Source: Streptomyces sp. RPA4-2 (GTDB taxonomy: Bacteria > Actinomycetota > Actinomycetes > Streptomycetales > Streptomycetaceae). From it: 64,000 nt of DNA. The notes under the pieces were generated by a model. That model was not told where the DNA came from and searched no databases. It saw only the letters and a list, made by a program, of their open reading frames with translations. Below, one piece after another: positions 1 through 8,636 of the stretch. The position numbers and the translations under genes were made by a program. The stretch covers positions 4,030,001 through 4,094,000 of the forward strand of contig NZ_CP050975.2 in the NCBI RefSeq assembly GCF_012273515.2, given 5' to 3'. How positions within the stretch are numbered: the stretch's first letter is position 1; every line of letters begins with the position of its first letter.

Positions 1-626
1 GCCCACAGGAACGCGAGCCCCCCGACGGCCGCCACGATCGCGCCGCAGGTGAAGGCGAGGAAGAGCATGACGGTCGTACGCCGTCGGCGCGCGAGCACCT
101 TCGAGCGCCGGGCGCGTGCTGCGGCCTCCGCCGCGGAGACCCGCCGCTCGGCGGGAATCCGCGAGGCCGCGGACGCGCCCGATGCCGACGGTGACGACGC
201 CGAGGGCAGGGGTTCGGTGTGCGCCGGCTGCTGCGGTACCGGTCTGGCGGTCGCAGCGGAGCCCTGCGGGGCACCGTGCCGGGCGGCCGGCTGCGGTGCC
301 TGCTGGGGCTCCTGCTCGGCGGGCTGCGGGAGTTGAGCCTTGGTGTGTTCCCGGGCCGGGGGCATGGCGAAGGCCCGGACGTCCACCGAATCGGTGACGC
401 CGCCCGGGTCGGCGCTGGGCTCCCCCTCGTCGGTGGAGCGCGCCCGCAGGTCCTTGGCGTACCGGCGCTCCATCCCCGCCCGTCCGGACAGCAGCCGGAT
501 GGCGGTGCTGAAGCGTTCCGTCGGACGGGCTTCGTTCAGCTCGTCCTGCCTACGGAGCCACATCGGCACCAAGTAGGCGGCCCAGGCCCCGACGATGACT
601 GCGTAGATGAGGCCGCTGCTGCTCAC
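1..626 (-). CDS. sepX: SepX/GlpR-like septal membrane protein, C-terminus cut by window edge
   Basis: Reading the minus strand from a GTG at 626 gives an open frame that starts MSSSGLIYAVIVGAW, has one hydrophobic segment at residues 5-22, a Pro/Gln/Ala-rich linker, a basic stretch (RARRSKVLARRRR) and a second hydrophobic segment at about 184-208, where the window ends. This two-segment layout and N-terminus match the actinobacterial SepX family of Streptomyces, which I recall is homologous to corynebacterial GlpR, the membrane partner of the MoeA-like FtsZ-binding protein Glp. A moeA/glp-type gene lies in the same run, which supports the call. The role in septum organisation is family knowledge, not visible here. 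The alternative is an uncharacterised membrane protein of the same family. Confidence 0.8.
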   Translation of the reverse strand, partial: MSSSGLIYAVIVGAWAAYLVPMWLRRQDELNEARPTERFSTAIRLLSGRAGMERRYAKDLRARSTDEGEPSADPGGVTDSVDVRAFAMPPAREHTKAQLPQPAEQEPQQAPQPAARHGAPQGSAATARPVPQQPAHTEPLPSASSPSASGASAASRIPAERRVSAAEAAARARRSKVLARRRRTTVMLFLAFTCGAIVAAVGGLAFLW

Positions 627-857
627 GCCTCACACGGTAGAGGGGTTTGCGTGAGGCCATCTGCCAATTGAGCCGGTGTGTCGCACGATCTGGCTGATAT
701 TTCGAGCTTTTTTTGTGACCGATGCGATCAGCAGGCCGCCGAGACCCGTGAATTTATCGCCGTGGGACGACTTCGAGAGACACCGAGAGACACCGAGATC
801 GCCCCGAGATGGTTCCGAGGTGATCGCCGACCGATCAATTTCGAACACGCATTTCAT

Positions 858-1466
858 TTACTGGGTACTCGGCCTGCTCCGGTTCTGAGAGCGTGCCCGC
901 TGCCAGCGGCCGAGAAGCCCCTCGGGCACCTCTTCCGCGGTGAGCGCGAAGACGAGATGGTCCCGCCAGGCCCCGTCGATGTGGAGATAACGCGGCCGGA
1001 GCCCTTCCTCACGGAATCCGAGTTTCTCCACGACGCGGCGGCTGGGGCCGTTCTCCGGGCGAATGCAGACCTCGATACGGTGCAGCCCGACCGTGCGGAA
1101 GCAGTGGTCGGTCACCAGCGCCACGGCCGTCGGCATCACCCCGCGCCCCGCCACCGCCTGGTCCACCCAGTAGCCGACGTGCCCCGAGCACATCGAGCCC
1201 CAGGTGATCCCGGCGACGGTCAGCTGGCCCACCAGACGGCCCTGGTACTCGATCACGAAGGGCAGCATCCTGCCCGCGTTCGCCTCGGCGCGCAGATGGC
1301 GGACCATCTGCCGGTAGGTCGGCCGGTGCGCTATCGGCCCGCTGGGGGTGGGGGGCGGAATGGTCGCCTCCCAGGGCCGCAGCCAGTCGCGGTTGCGCCG
1401 GTTCACCTCACGCCAGGCCCGCTGGTCGCGCACCTTTATCGGCCGGAGGACGACATCGCCGTCCAC
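858..1466 (-). CDS. rimJ: GNAT N-acetyltransferase, RimJ/RimL type
   Basis: A GNAT-fold protein of about 202 residues that should use acetyl-CoA to acetylate an N-terminal or amino substrate. The middle shows the family signature G(H)VGYWVDQAVAGRG (CoA pyrophosphate loop) followed by HRIEVCIRPENGPSRRVVEKLGF, typical of RimJ/RimL enzymes. The GTG at 1466 is the nearest standard start, but the same frame stays open upstream through NSPSWPVEL to a CTG at 1496 that overlaps the moaB stop codon (CTGA). Homologs I recall begin about there, so the true start may be CTG 1496. It sits directly after moaB and before the sepX-like gene, an order also known around corynebacterial glp/glpR. Confidence 0.85.
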   Translation of the reverse strand: MDGDVVLRPIKVRDQRAWREVNRRNRDWLRPWEATIPPPTPSGPIAHRPTYRQMVRHLRAEANAGRMLPFVIEYQGRLVGQLTVAGITWGSMCSGHVGYWVDQAVAGRGVMPTAVALVTDHCFRTVGLHRIEVCIRPENGPSRRVVEKLGFREEGLRPRYLHIDGAWRDHLVFALTAEEVPEGLLGRWQRARSQNRSRPSTQ

Positions 1467-1492
1467 CAGCTCGACGGGCCAGGACGGGCTGT

Positions 1493-2005
1493 TCAGCTCG
1501 CACCCCCACTGCCGCTGGGTCTGGGGTGGTCGCCGCCGCGGATCTGCTCCACGGCGTGGACCAACAAGGGCTCGAGGACGGCCAGACCGTCCTTCACCCC
1601 GCCGGTGGAACCCGGCAGGTTGACGATCAGCGTCCGTCCCGCGACTCCGGCGAGCCCACGGGACAGCCCCGCCGTCGCGACCTTCTCTCTGCCGAACGCC
1701 CTGATCGCCTCAGGAATGCCCGGCACCTCATGATCCACTACGCGCCGGGTCGCCTCGGGCGTCCGGTCGGTGGGCGAGATCCCCGTGCCACCGGTGGTCA
1801 CGATGACGTCGTAACCGGCCTCGACGCCGGCGCGCAGCGCCGCCTCCACGGGGTCGCCGTCGGGCACGACCCGGGGGCCGTCGACGGTGAAGCCGTACGA
1901 CGTGAGCCCCTCGGCGATCAGGGGCCCGCCCCGGTCCGCGTAGACACCCGCGGCGGCCCGGTTGGAGGCGGTGACCACGAGGGCGCGGTACGACGGTGAC
2001 GTCAT
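1493..2005 (-). CDS. moaB: MoaB/Mog family molybdenum cofactor protein
   Basis: A 170-residue cytoplasmic protein of the MoaB/MogA fold, expected to adenylylate molybdopterin before metal insertion in molybdenum cofactor synthesis. The characteristic nucleotide/molybdopterin loop [16 protein letters not shown] is present at about residues 68-83, and [16 protein letters not shown] near the C-terminus is the second conserved block. The ATG at 2005 overlaps the moaC stop codon by four bases (ATGA), so the two are likely translationally coupled. The frame is open far upstream because of the high GC content, but the overlap and homology fix the start here. Confidence 0.9.
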   Translation of the reverse strand: MTSPSYRALVVTASNRAAAGVYADRGGPLIAEGLTSYGFTVDGPRVVPDGDPVEAALRAGVEAGYDVIVTTGGTGISPTDRTPEATRRVVDHEVPGIPEAIRAFGREKVATAGLSRGLAGVAGRTLIVNLPGSTGGVKDGLAVLEPLLVHAVEQIRGGDHPRPSGSGGAS

Positions 2006-2481
2006 GACCGGCTCCAGTCGCCCGACTTGCCGCCTGTCTTCTCCTCGACCCGTACGTCCGTGATGACCGCCCCCTTGTCGACCGCCTTGACCATGTCGAT
2101 CACGGTCAGGGCCGCCACGCTGACCGCGGTGAGGGCCTCCATCTCGACGCCCGTGCGGTCGGTGGTCTTCACGGTGGCGAGGATCTCGACGGCGTCGTCC
2201 GCGACCGACAGGTCGACCTTGACGCCCGACACCGACAGCGGGTGGCACAGCGGGATGAGGTCCGGGGTGCGCTTGGCGCCCATGATGCCCGCGATGCGCG
2301 CGGTGGCCAGGGCGTCGCCCTTGGGCACTCCCCCGCCGCGCAGCAGTTCGACCACACGGGGGGAGACCAGGACACGGCCGCTGGCGCGGGCGGTGCGCGC
2401 GGTCACGTCCTTCCCGGAGACGTCGACCATGCGGGCGGCACCCGCCTCGTCGATGTGGGTCAGTCGGTCCTGCGTACTCAT
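2002..2481 (-). CDS. moaC: Cyclic pyranopterin monophosphate synthase MoaC
   Basis: MoaC acts with MoaA to convert GTP to cyclic pyranopterin monophosphate, the first stage of molybdenum cofactor synthesis. The 159-residue product begins [20 protein letters not shown] and has the family blocks [22 protein letters not shown] and [20 protein letters not shown] with the conserved Lys in MVKAVDKG. The length is normal for the family. The ATG at 2481 is preceded by GGAGCG at a normal distance; the longer upstream frame is not conserved. moaA and moaE are not in this window, so the pathway is completed elsewhere. Confidence 0.95.
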   Translation of the reverse strand: MSTQDRLTHIDEAGAARMVDVSGKDVTARTARASGRVLVSPRVVELLRGGGVPKGDALATARIAGIMGAKRTPDLIPLCHPLSVSGVKVDLSVADDAVEILATVKTTDRTGVEMEALTAVSVAALTVIDMVKAVDKGAVITDVRVEEKTGGKSGDWSRS

Positions 2482-2577
2482 GTGCGGCAGCGCTCCCGGT
2501 CGGGCCTGTTGTGCGCGACACGGTACCGCCAACTCGGCACGGGCAGCCGGGCAGGACCCTCCCTGGCTCCGGCCGGG

Positions 2578-3903
2578 TCAGCCGAGGAGGACCACTTCGA
2601 CCTCGGTGCCGGGCTCGACCGAGGTGGTGTCCTCGGGCACGACGATCAGCGCGTCGGCGTGCGCGAGGGCCGCGACCAGGTGGGATCCGGCCCCGCCGAC
2701 GGGTGTCACCCTGCCGTCCTCGTACGTTCCCCGCAGGAACTGCCGGCGCCCCGGGGGCGAGGTCAGCGCCTTCTCGGTCTCCAGGGTCGCTCTGGCGGTG
2801 GGGCGGTGGACGTCGTCCACACCCATGAGCGTGCGGATCGCGGGGCGGACGAACAGTTCGAAGGAGACGTACGACGACACGGGGTTGCCCGGCAGGGCGA
2901 GCAGCGGGGTGTGGTCGGGGCCGATGGACCCGAAGCCCTGGGGCTTGCCGGGCTGCATGGCGAGTTTGCGGAAGTCGACGCCGGCGCCCGCCTCGTCCTC
3001 GTCGCCCACCGAGGACAGGGCCTCCTTGACGACGTCGTACGCGCCGACGCTCACGCCACCGGTGGTGACCAGCAGGTCGGCGCGGATGAGCTGGTCCTCG
3101 ATGGTGGAGCGGAGTGTCTCGGCGTCGTCGGCGACCGCGCCCACGCGGTAGGCGATGGCCCCGGCGTCGCGGGCGGCGGCGCACAGGGCGAAGCTGTTCG
3201 AGTCGTAGATCTGGCCGGTGTCCAACGGCTCGCCCGGCTGGACCAGTTCGCTGCCGGTGGACAGGACCACCACCCGCGGGCGGGGCCGCACGCGGACGGT
3301 GCCGCGGCCGATCGCGGCCAGCAGGCCGATCTGCGGGGGACCGAGGACCGTACCCGCCGCGAGGGCGAGGTCGCCCGCCCGCACGTCGCTGCCCTTCGCG
3401 CGCACATGGGCGCGCGCTTCGGCCGGGCGGTGCACCCGCACCTGGCCGGAGGCGCCCTCGGGGGCGGCGCTGTGGGCGCGCATCCCGGAGACCGGACCCT
3501 CGCCGAGTCCTCCGTCGGTCCACTCCACCGGGACGACGGCTTCGGCACCGGGCGGCAGCGGGGCGCCGGTCATGATGCGGGCGGCCTGCCCCGGACCCAC
3601 GTGCGGCGGCTCTGACCGGCCCGCCGCGACGTCGCCGACGACGGTGAGGACCGCCGGATACTCCTCACCGGCGCCCGAGACATCCGCGACCCGCACCGCG
3701 TACCCGTCCATCGAGCTGTTGTCGAACGGCGGCAGGGAGACCGGCACCGTGACGTCCTCGACCAGGACGCAGCCCTGGGCGTCGAGGAGTTGCAGCTCGA
3801 TGGGTTCGAGGGGGCGGACGGTCGCGAGGATGTCCTCCAGGTGGTCGTCCACCGACCAGAGACGGTCCTGGCCGGTGGTGCGGGCGGCGGCAGTGCTGCT
3901 CAA
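2578..3903 (-). CDS. moeA: MoeA-like molybdotransferase / Glp cell-division protein
   Basis: A 441-residue MoeA/gephyrin E-domain family protein. It has PPFDNSSMDGYAV at about residues 59-71, MTGAPLPPGAEAVVPVE in the middle, a MoaB-like domain with LLVTTGGVSVGAYDVVK and LPGNPVSSYVSFE, and a C-terminal beta domain. Classical MoeA inserts molybdate into adenylylated molybdopterin. In Corynebacterium a paralog, Glp, binds FtsZ and works with the membrane protein GlpR. Because a SepX/GlpR-like gene ends this same run, the protein could be Glp, MoeA or both. The TTG start at 3903 overlaps the galU stop (TTGA), indicating coupling. Family assignment is sure; the physiological role is inference. Confidence 0.9.
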   Translation of the reverse strand: MSSTAAARTTGQDRLWSVDDHLEDILATVRPLEPIELQLLDAQGCVLVEDVTVPVSLPPFDNSSMDGYAVRVADVSGAGEEYPAVLTVVGDVAAGRSEPPHVGPGQAARIMTGAPLPPGAEAVVPVEWTDGGLGEGPVSGMRAHSAAPEGASGQVRVHRPAEARAHVRAKGSDVRAGDLALAAGTVLGPPQIGLLAAIGRGTVRVRPRPRVVVLSTGSELVQPGEPLDTGQIYDSNSFALCAAARDAGAIAYRVGAVADDAETLRSTIEDQLIRADLLVTTGGVSVGAYDVVKEALSSVGDEDEAGAGVDFRKLAMQPGKPQGFGSIGPDHTPLLALPGNPVSSYVSFELFVRPAIRTLMGVDDVHRPTARATLETEKALTSPPGRRQFLRGTYEDGRVTPVGGAGSHLVAALAHADALIVVPEDTTSVEPGTEVEVVLLG

Positions 3904-4811
3904 GATCCCTGCATCTCCTCGGCTACGTAACTGCGAAGCCAGGTCCGGAAGTCCGGGCCCAGGTCTTCACGTTCGCACGCGAGTCTGACAATGGCACGCA
4001 GGTAGTCGCCGCGGTCCCCGGTGTCATAGCGGCGGCCCTTGAAGACGACGCCGTGCACCGGGCCGCCGACCTTCTCGTCGGCGGCGAGCTGCTGGAGGGC
4101 GTCCGTGAGCTGGATCTCGCCGCCGCGGCCCGGCTCGGTCTTGCGCAGTATGTCGAAGATGTGGGGGTCGAGGACGTAGCGTCCGATGATCGCGTAGTTG
4201 CTGGGCGCGTCGGCCGGGTCGGGCTTCTCGACCAGGCCGGTCACCTTGACCAGGTCGCTCTCACCGGTGGTCTCCACGGCGGCGGAGCCGTAGAGGTGGA
4301 TCTGCTCGGGCTCGACCTCCATGAGCGCGATGACGCTGCCGCCGTGCTGCTCCTGGACCTCGACCATGCGGGCGAGCAGGGGATCGCGGGGGTCGATCAG
4401 GTCGTCGCCGAGGAGCACCGCGAAGGGCTCGTGGCCGACGTGCGGGGCCGCGCACAGGACCGCGTGGCCGAGACCCTTGGGGTCGCCCTGGCGCACGTAG
4501 TGCATGGTCGCGAGGTCGCTGGACTCCTGGACCTTGGCGAGCCGCCCGGCGTCGCCCTTCTTCTGGAGGGCCGACTCCAGCTCGTAGTTGCGGTCGAAGT
4601 GGTCCTCGAGGGGGCGCTTGTTGCGTCCCGTGATCATGAGGACGTCGTCGAGACCCGCCGACGCGGCCTCTTCGACCACGTACTGGATCGCCGGCTTGTC
4701 GACGACCGGCAGCATCTCTTTGGGAGTGGCCTTCGTGGCCGGAAGGAACCGGGTGCCGAGGCCTGCTGCAGGGATGACAGCCTTGCTGATCCTGGGGTGC
4801 GACTCAGTCAT
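3900..4811 (-). CDS. galU: UTP-glucose-1-phosphate uridylyltransferase
   Basis: GalU makes UDP-glucose from UTP and glucose 1-phosphate for cell-envelope and glycan synthesis. The nucleotidyltransferase signature PAAGLGTRFLPATKATPKEM lies within the first 30 residues, followed by VDKPAIQYVVEEA and the HAVLCAAPHVGHEPFAVLLGDD block with the metal-binding Asp. The length, 303 residues from ATG 4811, is normal. A second in-frame ATG at 4823 would add MVTG and cannot be excluded, since neither start has a strong ribosome site. It heads the minus-strand run and diverges from the cyclo-ligase gene at 4905, so its promoter lies in the intervening 95 bp. Confidence 0.95.
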   Translation of the reverse strand: MTESHPRISKAVIPAAGLGTRFLPATKATPKEMLPVVDKPAIQYVVEEAASAGLDDVLMITGRNKRPLEDHFDRNYELESALQKKGDAGRLAKVQESSDLATMHYVRQGDPKGLGHAVLCAAPHVGHEPFAVLLGDDLIDPRDPLLARMVEVQEQHGGSVIALMEVEPEQIHLYGSAAVETTGESDLVKVTGLVEKPDPADAPSNYAIIGRYVLDPHIFDILRKTEPGRGGEIQLTDALQQLAADEKVGGPVHGVVFKGRRYDTGDRGDYLRAIVRLACEREDLGPDFRTWLRSYVAEEMQGS

Positions 4812-4867
4812 GCCCGTAACCATATCCGGTGCCTATGAGCAGAATCTGTGGCTCCGGTCAGTTGGCT

Positions 4868-4877
4868 CTCATATGAG
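4868..4877. promoter_or_regulatory. 10-bp palindrome in galU / cyclo-ligase divergent region
   Basis: CTCATATGAG is a perfect 10-bp palindrome between the divergent galU and formyltetrahydrofolate cyclo-ligase genes. It is AT-rich relative to its surroundings and could be an operator or overlap promoter sequence. It is short, so chance is possible. Confidence 0.25.
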
Positions 4878-4904
4878 CACATAAGGAACCACGGGGAGCG
4901 ATCT

Positions 4905-5519
4905 GTGCATCACGCCGGACGTGAGGCCGAGCCTGACAAGCGAATGTTGCGCCAAGGATTCCTGGCGGTGAGAAGCAGGTTGACAGCCGGTGACCTGCGG
5001 GAGACCGCCGAGGCCCTGGCCCTGCGCGCACTGGAGCTGCCGGAGCTGGCGCACGCGCGCACGGTGGCCGCGTACGTGTCCGTGGGGAGCGAGCCGGGCA
5101 CCCTCGCGCTCCTGGACGCGCTGCACGCCCGCGGTGTGCGCGTCCTGCTGCCGGTGCTCATGGCCGACAACGACCTGGACTGGGGCGCCTACGCGGGCGA
5201 GGGCTCCCTCACCCGCGTCCAACACGGCGGCCGGATGGCCCTCTTGGAGCCCGCGGGTGAGCGCCTGGGCCCCGAGTCCGTCCAGGAGGCCGACGCCGTC
5301 CTGCTGCCCGGCCTGGCGGTGGACCGGCGCGGACAGCGGCTGGGGCGCGGCGGCGGCTCGTACGACCGCGTGCTGGCCCGCCTGGAGCGCGCGGGGACGG
5401 ATCCGGCCCTGGTGGTGCTCCTGTACGACACCGAGGTCGTCGAGGACGTGCCGCGGGAGCCGCACGACCGTCCGGTGCACGCGGTGGTGACGCCTTCGGG
5501 GGTTCGCCGCTTCCGGTGA
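4905..5519 (+). CDS. 5-formyltetrahydrofolate cyclo-ligase
   Basis: Converts 5-formyltetrahydrofolate to 5,10-methenyltetrahydrofolate using ATP, returning a storage folate to one-carbon metabolism. The diagnostic blocks are AAYVSVGSEPGT near residue 60, LLPGLAVDRRGQRLGRGGGSYDR (Mg-ATP/formyl binding loop) near residue 140, and HDRPVHAVVTP at the end. The product is about 204 residues, normal for the family. The GTG at 4905 was chosen because GGGGAG lies about 6 bp upstream; the longer frame from 4848 has no such site. The gene is convergent with the penicillin-amidase gene and ends just before a strong hairpin. Confidence 0.9.
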   Translation: MHHAGREAEPDKRMLRQGFLAVRSRLTAGDLRETAEALALRALELPELAHARTVAAYVSVGSEPGTLALLDALHARGVRVLLPVLMADNDLDWGAYAGEGSLTRVQHGGRMALLEPAGERLGPESVQEADAVLLPGLAVDRRGQRLGRGGGSYDRVLARLERAGTDPALVVLLYDTEVVEDVPREPHDRPVHAVVTPSGVRRFR

Positions 5520-5580
5520 CGTTCCCCGTGGCGACCCCGGCCTGGCTCGTGGCGACCCCGGCTCGGAGTCCCCGTGTGAC

Positions 5581-5620
5581 GCGGAAGGGCCCTCCACGCG
5601 TGCGTGGAGGGCCCTTCCGC
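5581..5620. terminator. Bidirectional hairpin terminator
   Basis: Two 19-bp perfectly complementary arms (5581-5599 and 5602-5620) lie between the convergent cyclo-ligase and penicillin-amidase genes. There is no long T run, as is common in Streptomyces. Its position after both stop codons suggests a shared terminator. Confidence 0.85.
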
Positions 5621-5636
5621 GGATGCCGTCAGCGCC

Positions 5637-8411
5637 TCACGGCTTGAGCACCAGGGTGTCGCTCGTGCTCTTCTCGACCGCCTTCGGCGAGAAGGCCCAC
5701 GGCAGCAGCTCGCCCTTGGCCCACTTGTCCGTCTGGTCGGTGTAGTGCGCGCTGTACGCGTGCCCGGACGCTCCGGAGAGGTTGATCCACTTCGACTTGT
5801 CGAGCTCGTCGAGGTTGACCACCATCCGCATCGACGGCACCCAGACCACTCCGTAGCCGCCCGCGGCGTTCCAGCCGGTCGCGTTGACCGTCGCCTCGCC
5901 GCCACTGAGCTTCCAGGGGCCGCGGTTGAGCATGTACTTCAGGAAGGCGGGGCCCTCGGTGCCCAGGGTCTGGTTCTTCAGGAACAGGCGGTGCAGCCGG
6001 CCCCAGCTCCAGGTGTCGAGGTCCTTGCCGAGCTTGGCGGTCAGCTCCCAGCGGGCGTCCTTCATGGCCCGTACGAACAGCTCGTCACGGGTGTCGATCG
6101 CCTTGTCGAGGCGCGTCTTGGGCGCCTTCCACCAGTCGTTGTGCTCGTCGTCGATGATCTTGCGGACCACCTCGAACCAGCGGTCGCCGCCGTCCGGCTG
6201 CGCCTGGTCGGCGTCGCGCTGACCGCACTCGAGGACCTTCCGGTCGTCGTCCGCGGGACCGGTGGTGTCGACCGGATCGACGTACAGGCACTGCCCCTTG
6301 ACCCGCAGCTCCTTGGGCAGCTTGTTGCCGAAGGCCAGCTTGAGGATGTTGCGCCAGACCGCGTTGAAGTACGCGGCCGCCGCGGAGTCGGCGTCCTGGG
6401 TGTAGTCCCAGCCCTCCAGGAGCTTCTGCGCCTCGCGGACGTTCTTGTCGGCGACGTCCAGCTTGAGCAGCTTGGGCACGATCTTGCTCGCGATCTCGCT
6501 GCTGTTGTCCAGCTGCATCTGCCGCATGTCGTCGGTCGAGATCTTGCCGCCGCCGTCGGTCTTCGTCTTGATCAGATCGGTGATCCGCTGGCTGCGCGCG
6601 CCGTAGCCCCAGTCCGTGGTGAGCGTGTAGGGGTACTTGTCCTTGTCGACGACGGCCTGGTTGGCGGTGACGATGTAGCCGCGCTTCGGGTCGAACTCGT
6701 AGGGCAGTTCGGACGGCTTGATGTAGTTGCCGGTCCAGCTGTACTTGGGGTCCCAGCCGGGCGAGGGGAGCGAACCGTCGTCGCCCTTCGGGCGGATCGG
6801 GATCTTGCCGGGCAGCTGGTAGCCGATGTGGCCCTTGGGGCCCTTGCCGTCGGCGTAGACCAGGTTCTGCGAGGGCACCTCGAAGGACTGGGCCGCCTTG
6901 CGGAACTCGTCCCAGCCCGACGCCTTGTCGATCCGGAAGACGGCGTCCATTGAGGTGCCCGGGTCCAGGGCGGTCCAGCGCAGCGCGATGGCGTAGCCGT
7001 CGCCGCGGTCGGGCGCCGCGGCGTCGACGGTGGCCTTCTTGCCGACCTTGACCAGCTCGTCGTCGCGGTCGGACAGCAGAGGTCCGTTGTTGGTGGTGCG
7101 CACGACGATCGTCCTGCTGCCGCCGCCCGCGATCTTGATCGTTTCCTTGCGGGTGGTGAAGGGCAGCACCTTGCCGTCGTACTGGTAGCCGTTCCCGGTG
7201 ATCTTCTCCAGGTACAGGTCGGTGACGTCGACCCCGGAGTTGGTCATGCCCCACGCGATGTTCTGGTTGTGGCCGATTATCACGCCGGGCATGCCCGCGA
7301 AGGTGTAGCCGGAGACGTCGTACGGGCACTTGCTGGAGACCGCGGTGCAGTGCAGGCCCATCTGGTACCAGACCGAGGGCAGCGAGGCCGACAGGTGCGG
7401 GTCGTTGGCCAGCAGCGGCTTGCCGGTGATGGTGCGTCCGCCCGACACGACCCACGAGTTGGAACCGATGCCGTTGCCGTTGACCCCGACGGCCGTGGGC
7501 ACGTCGTCGAGGACGTCGTAGAGCTTGGAGAGCTGGCTCTGCAGACCCCCCGGCGCCGTCGTGTCGCCGGCCAGCCCGGTGCCCGCCGTCGACTGCCCGG
7601 TGCCGCCCGTGGTCGTCGAGCCGTTCTGGACGTACGACTGCGTGACACTGTCGTACGCGCCCTCCTGCGTGATCGTCTTGTTCCGGCCGTACGGGTAATC
7701 CGGGTACAGGTCGGCGATCTGCTTCGGGCCCAGGCGGCTGGTCATCAGGGAGCGGTCGATCTCCTCCTGCATGTTGCCGCGCAGGTCCCAGGCCATCGCC
7801 TTGAGCCAGGCCACCGAGTCGACCGGGGTCCACTCCTGGGGCTTGTAGTCGTTGGTGAAACCGAGGGCCGCGTACTCCAGGGAGATGTCCTTGCCGTCCT
7901 TGCCCTTCAGGTAGGCGTTGACTCCCTTGGCGTACGCCCGCAGGTACTTCTTCGTGGAGGCCGACAACTTGGTGTCGTACTCCTTCTTGGCGACCCGGTC
8001 CCAGCCCAGCGTGCGCAGGAACTCGTCGTTCTTGACCTGGCCCTTGCCGAACATCTCGGACAGCCGGCCCGAGGTCATGTGCCGGCGCACGTCCATCTCG
8101 TAGAACCGGTCCTGCGCCTGGACGTAACCCTGGGCCATGAACAGGTCCGTGTCCGAGGACGCGTAGATCTGGGGAATCCCGTAGCCGTCCCGCTTCACGT
8201 CGACGGGCCCGGAGAGCCCTTCGAGCGTGAGCGAGCCCTTGGTCTGCGGGAAGGAGGCACGGACGGTGCTGACTCCCCAGTACCCCCCGTAGGCCACGCC
8301 CCCGATCAGGGCCAGAACCAGGACGATCAGGATCAGACGGGCGCGGCGCCCCTTCTTCCTGCCGGACTTGCCGGGCTTTTGGCCGGAAGAGGCGGTGGTG
8401 TTCGGGGGCAT
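5637..8411 (-). CDS. Penicillin amidase (S45) family Ntn hydrolase, membrane-anchored or secreted
   Basis: A 924-residue acylase of the N-terminal nucleophile hydrolase superfamily (penicillin G acylase, acyl-homoserine lactone and aculeacin acylases). A basic N-terminus and one hydrophobic segment at residues 25-45 indicate export or anchoring. The alpha-subunit signature GPVDVKRDGYGIPQIYA is followed by the expected cleavage site GSNSWVVSG, in which Ser 317 is the predicted nucleophile and new N-terminus of the beta chain. KPLLANDPHL and IGHNQNIAWGMTN are conserved beta-chain blocks. GGACAGCG precedes the ATG. The substrate (beta-lactam, N-acyl homoserine lactone, lipopeptide) cannot be told from sequence alone. 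Confidence 0.9.
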   Translation of the reverse strand: MPPNTTASSGQKPGKSGRKKGRRARLILIVLVLALIGGVAYGGYWGVSTVRASFPQTKGSLTLEGLSGPVDVKRDGYGIPQIYASSDTDLFMAQGYVQAQDRFYEMDVRRHMTSGRLSEMFGKGQVKNDEFLRTLGWDRVAKKEYDTKLSASTKKYLRAYAKGVNAYLKGKDGKDISLEYAALGFTNDYKPQEWTPVDSVAWLKAMAWDLRGNMQEEIDRSLMTSRLGPKQIADLYPDYPYGRNKTITQEGAYDSVTQSYVQNGSTTTGGTGQSTAGTGLAGDTTAPGGLQSQLSKLYDVLDDVPTAVGVNGNGIGSNSWVVSGGRTITGKPLLANDPHLSASLPSVWYQMGLHCTAVSSKCPYDVSGYTFAGMPGVIIGHNQNIAWGMTNSGVDVTDLYLEKITGNGYQYDGKVLPFTTRKETIKIAGGGSRTIVVRTTNNGPLLSDRDDELVKVGKKATVDAAAPDRGDGYAIALRWTALDPGTSMDAVFRIDKASGWDEFRKAAQSFEVPSQNLVYADGKGPKGHIGYQLPGKIPIRPKGDDGSLPSPGWDPKYSWTGNYIKPSELPYEFDPKRGYIVTANQAVVDKDKYPYTLTTDWGYGARSQRITDLIKTKTDGGGKISTDDMRQMQLDNSSEIASKIVPKLLKLDVADKNVREAQKLLEGWDYTQDADSAAAAYFNAVWRNILKLAFGNKLPKELRVKGQCLYVDPVDTTGPADDDRKVLECGQRDADQAQPDGGDRWFEVVRKIIDDEHNDWWKAPKTRLDKAIDTRDELFVRAMKDARWELTAKLGKDLDTWSWGRLHRLFLKNQTLGTEGPAFLKYMLNRGPWKLSGGEATVNATGWNAAGGYGVVWVPSMRMVVNLDELDKSKWINLSGASGHAYSAHYTDQTDKWAKGELLPWAFSPKAVEKSTSDTLVLKP

Positions 8412-8636
8412 CGCTGTCCTTGCTGTCCTAACGCGAGCGGCAGGCGGTCCTGGAGTGCTGGAGCAACCATAGGCGCAGGGCCCACCGCGCCTTGACGCGG
8501 AGTCGGGTACCCGGACGGCCGAGCGTTTGATCTCGGCCCCGGGAGCGTCAAGAAAGCGTCAAGAGTTAGGTAAGGTAACGAAGTACTTGGACCGCTGTAC
8601 CGACTTCCGGCGTTCGGATCGACCTGCTCGGACCCC

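Noticed and set aside
4053..4838. Plus-strand frame opposite galU
   Set aside because: Antisense shadow of galU; Val/Leu/Gly-rich text and no ribosome site.
8566..8578. TTAGGTAAGGTAA resembling an iron-box or DmdR half-site before the antiporter gene
   Set aside because: Only a half-site-like direct repeat without the inverted second half; no iron-related gene nearby.
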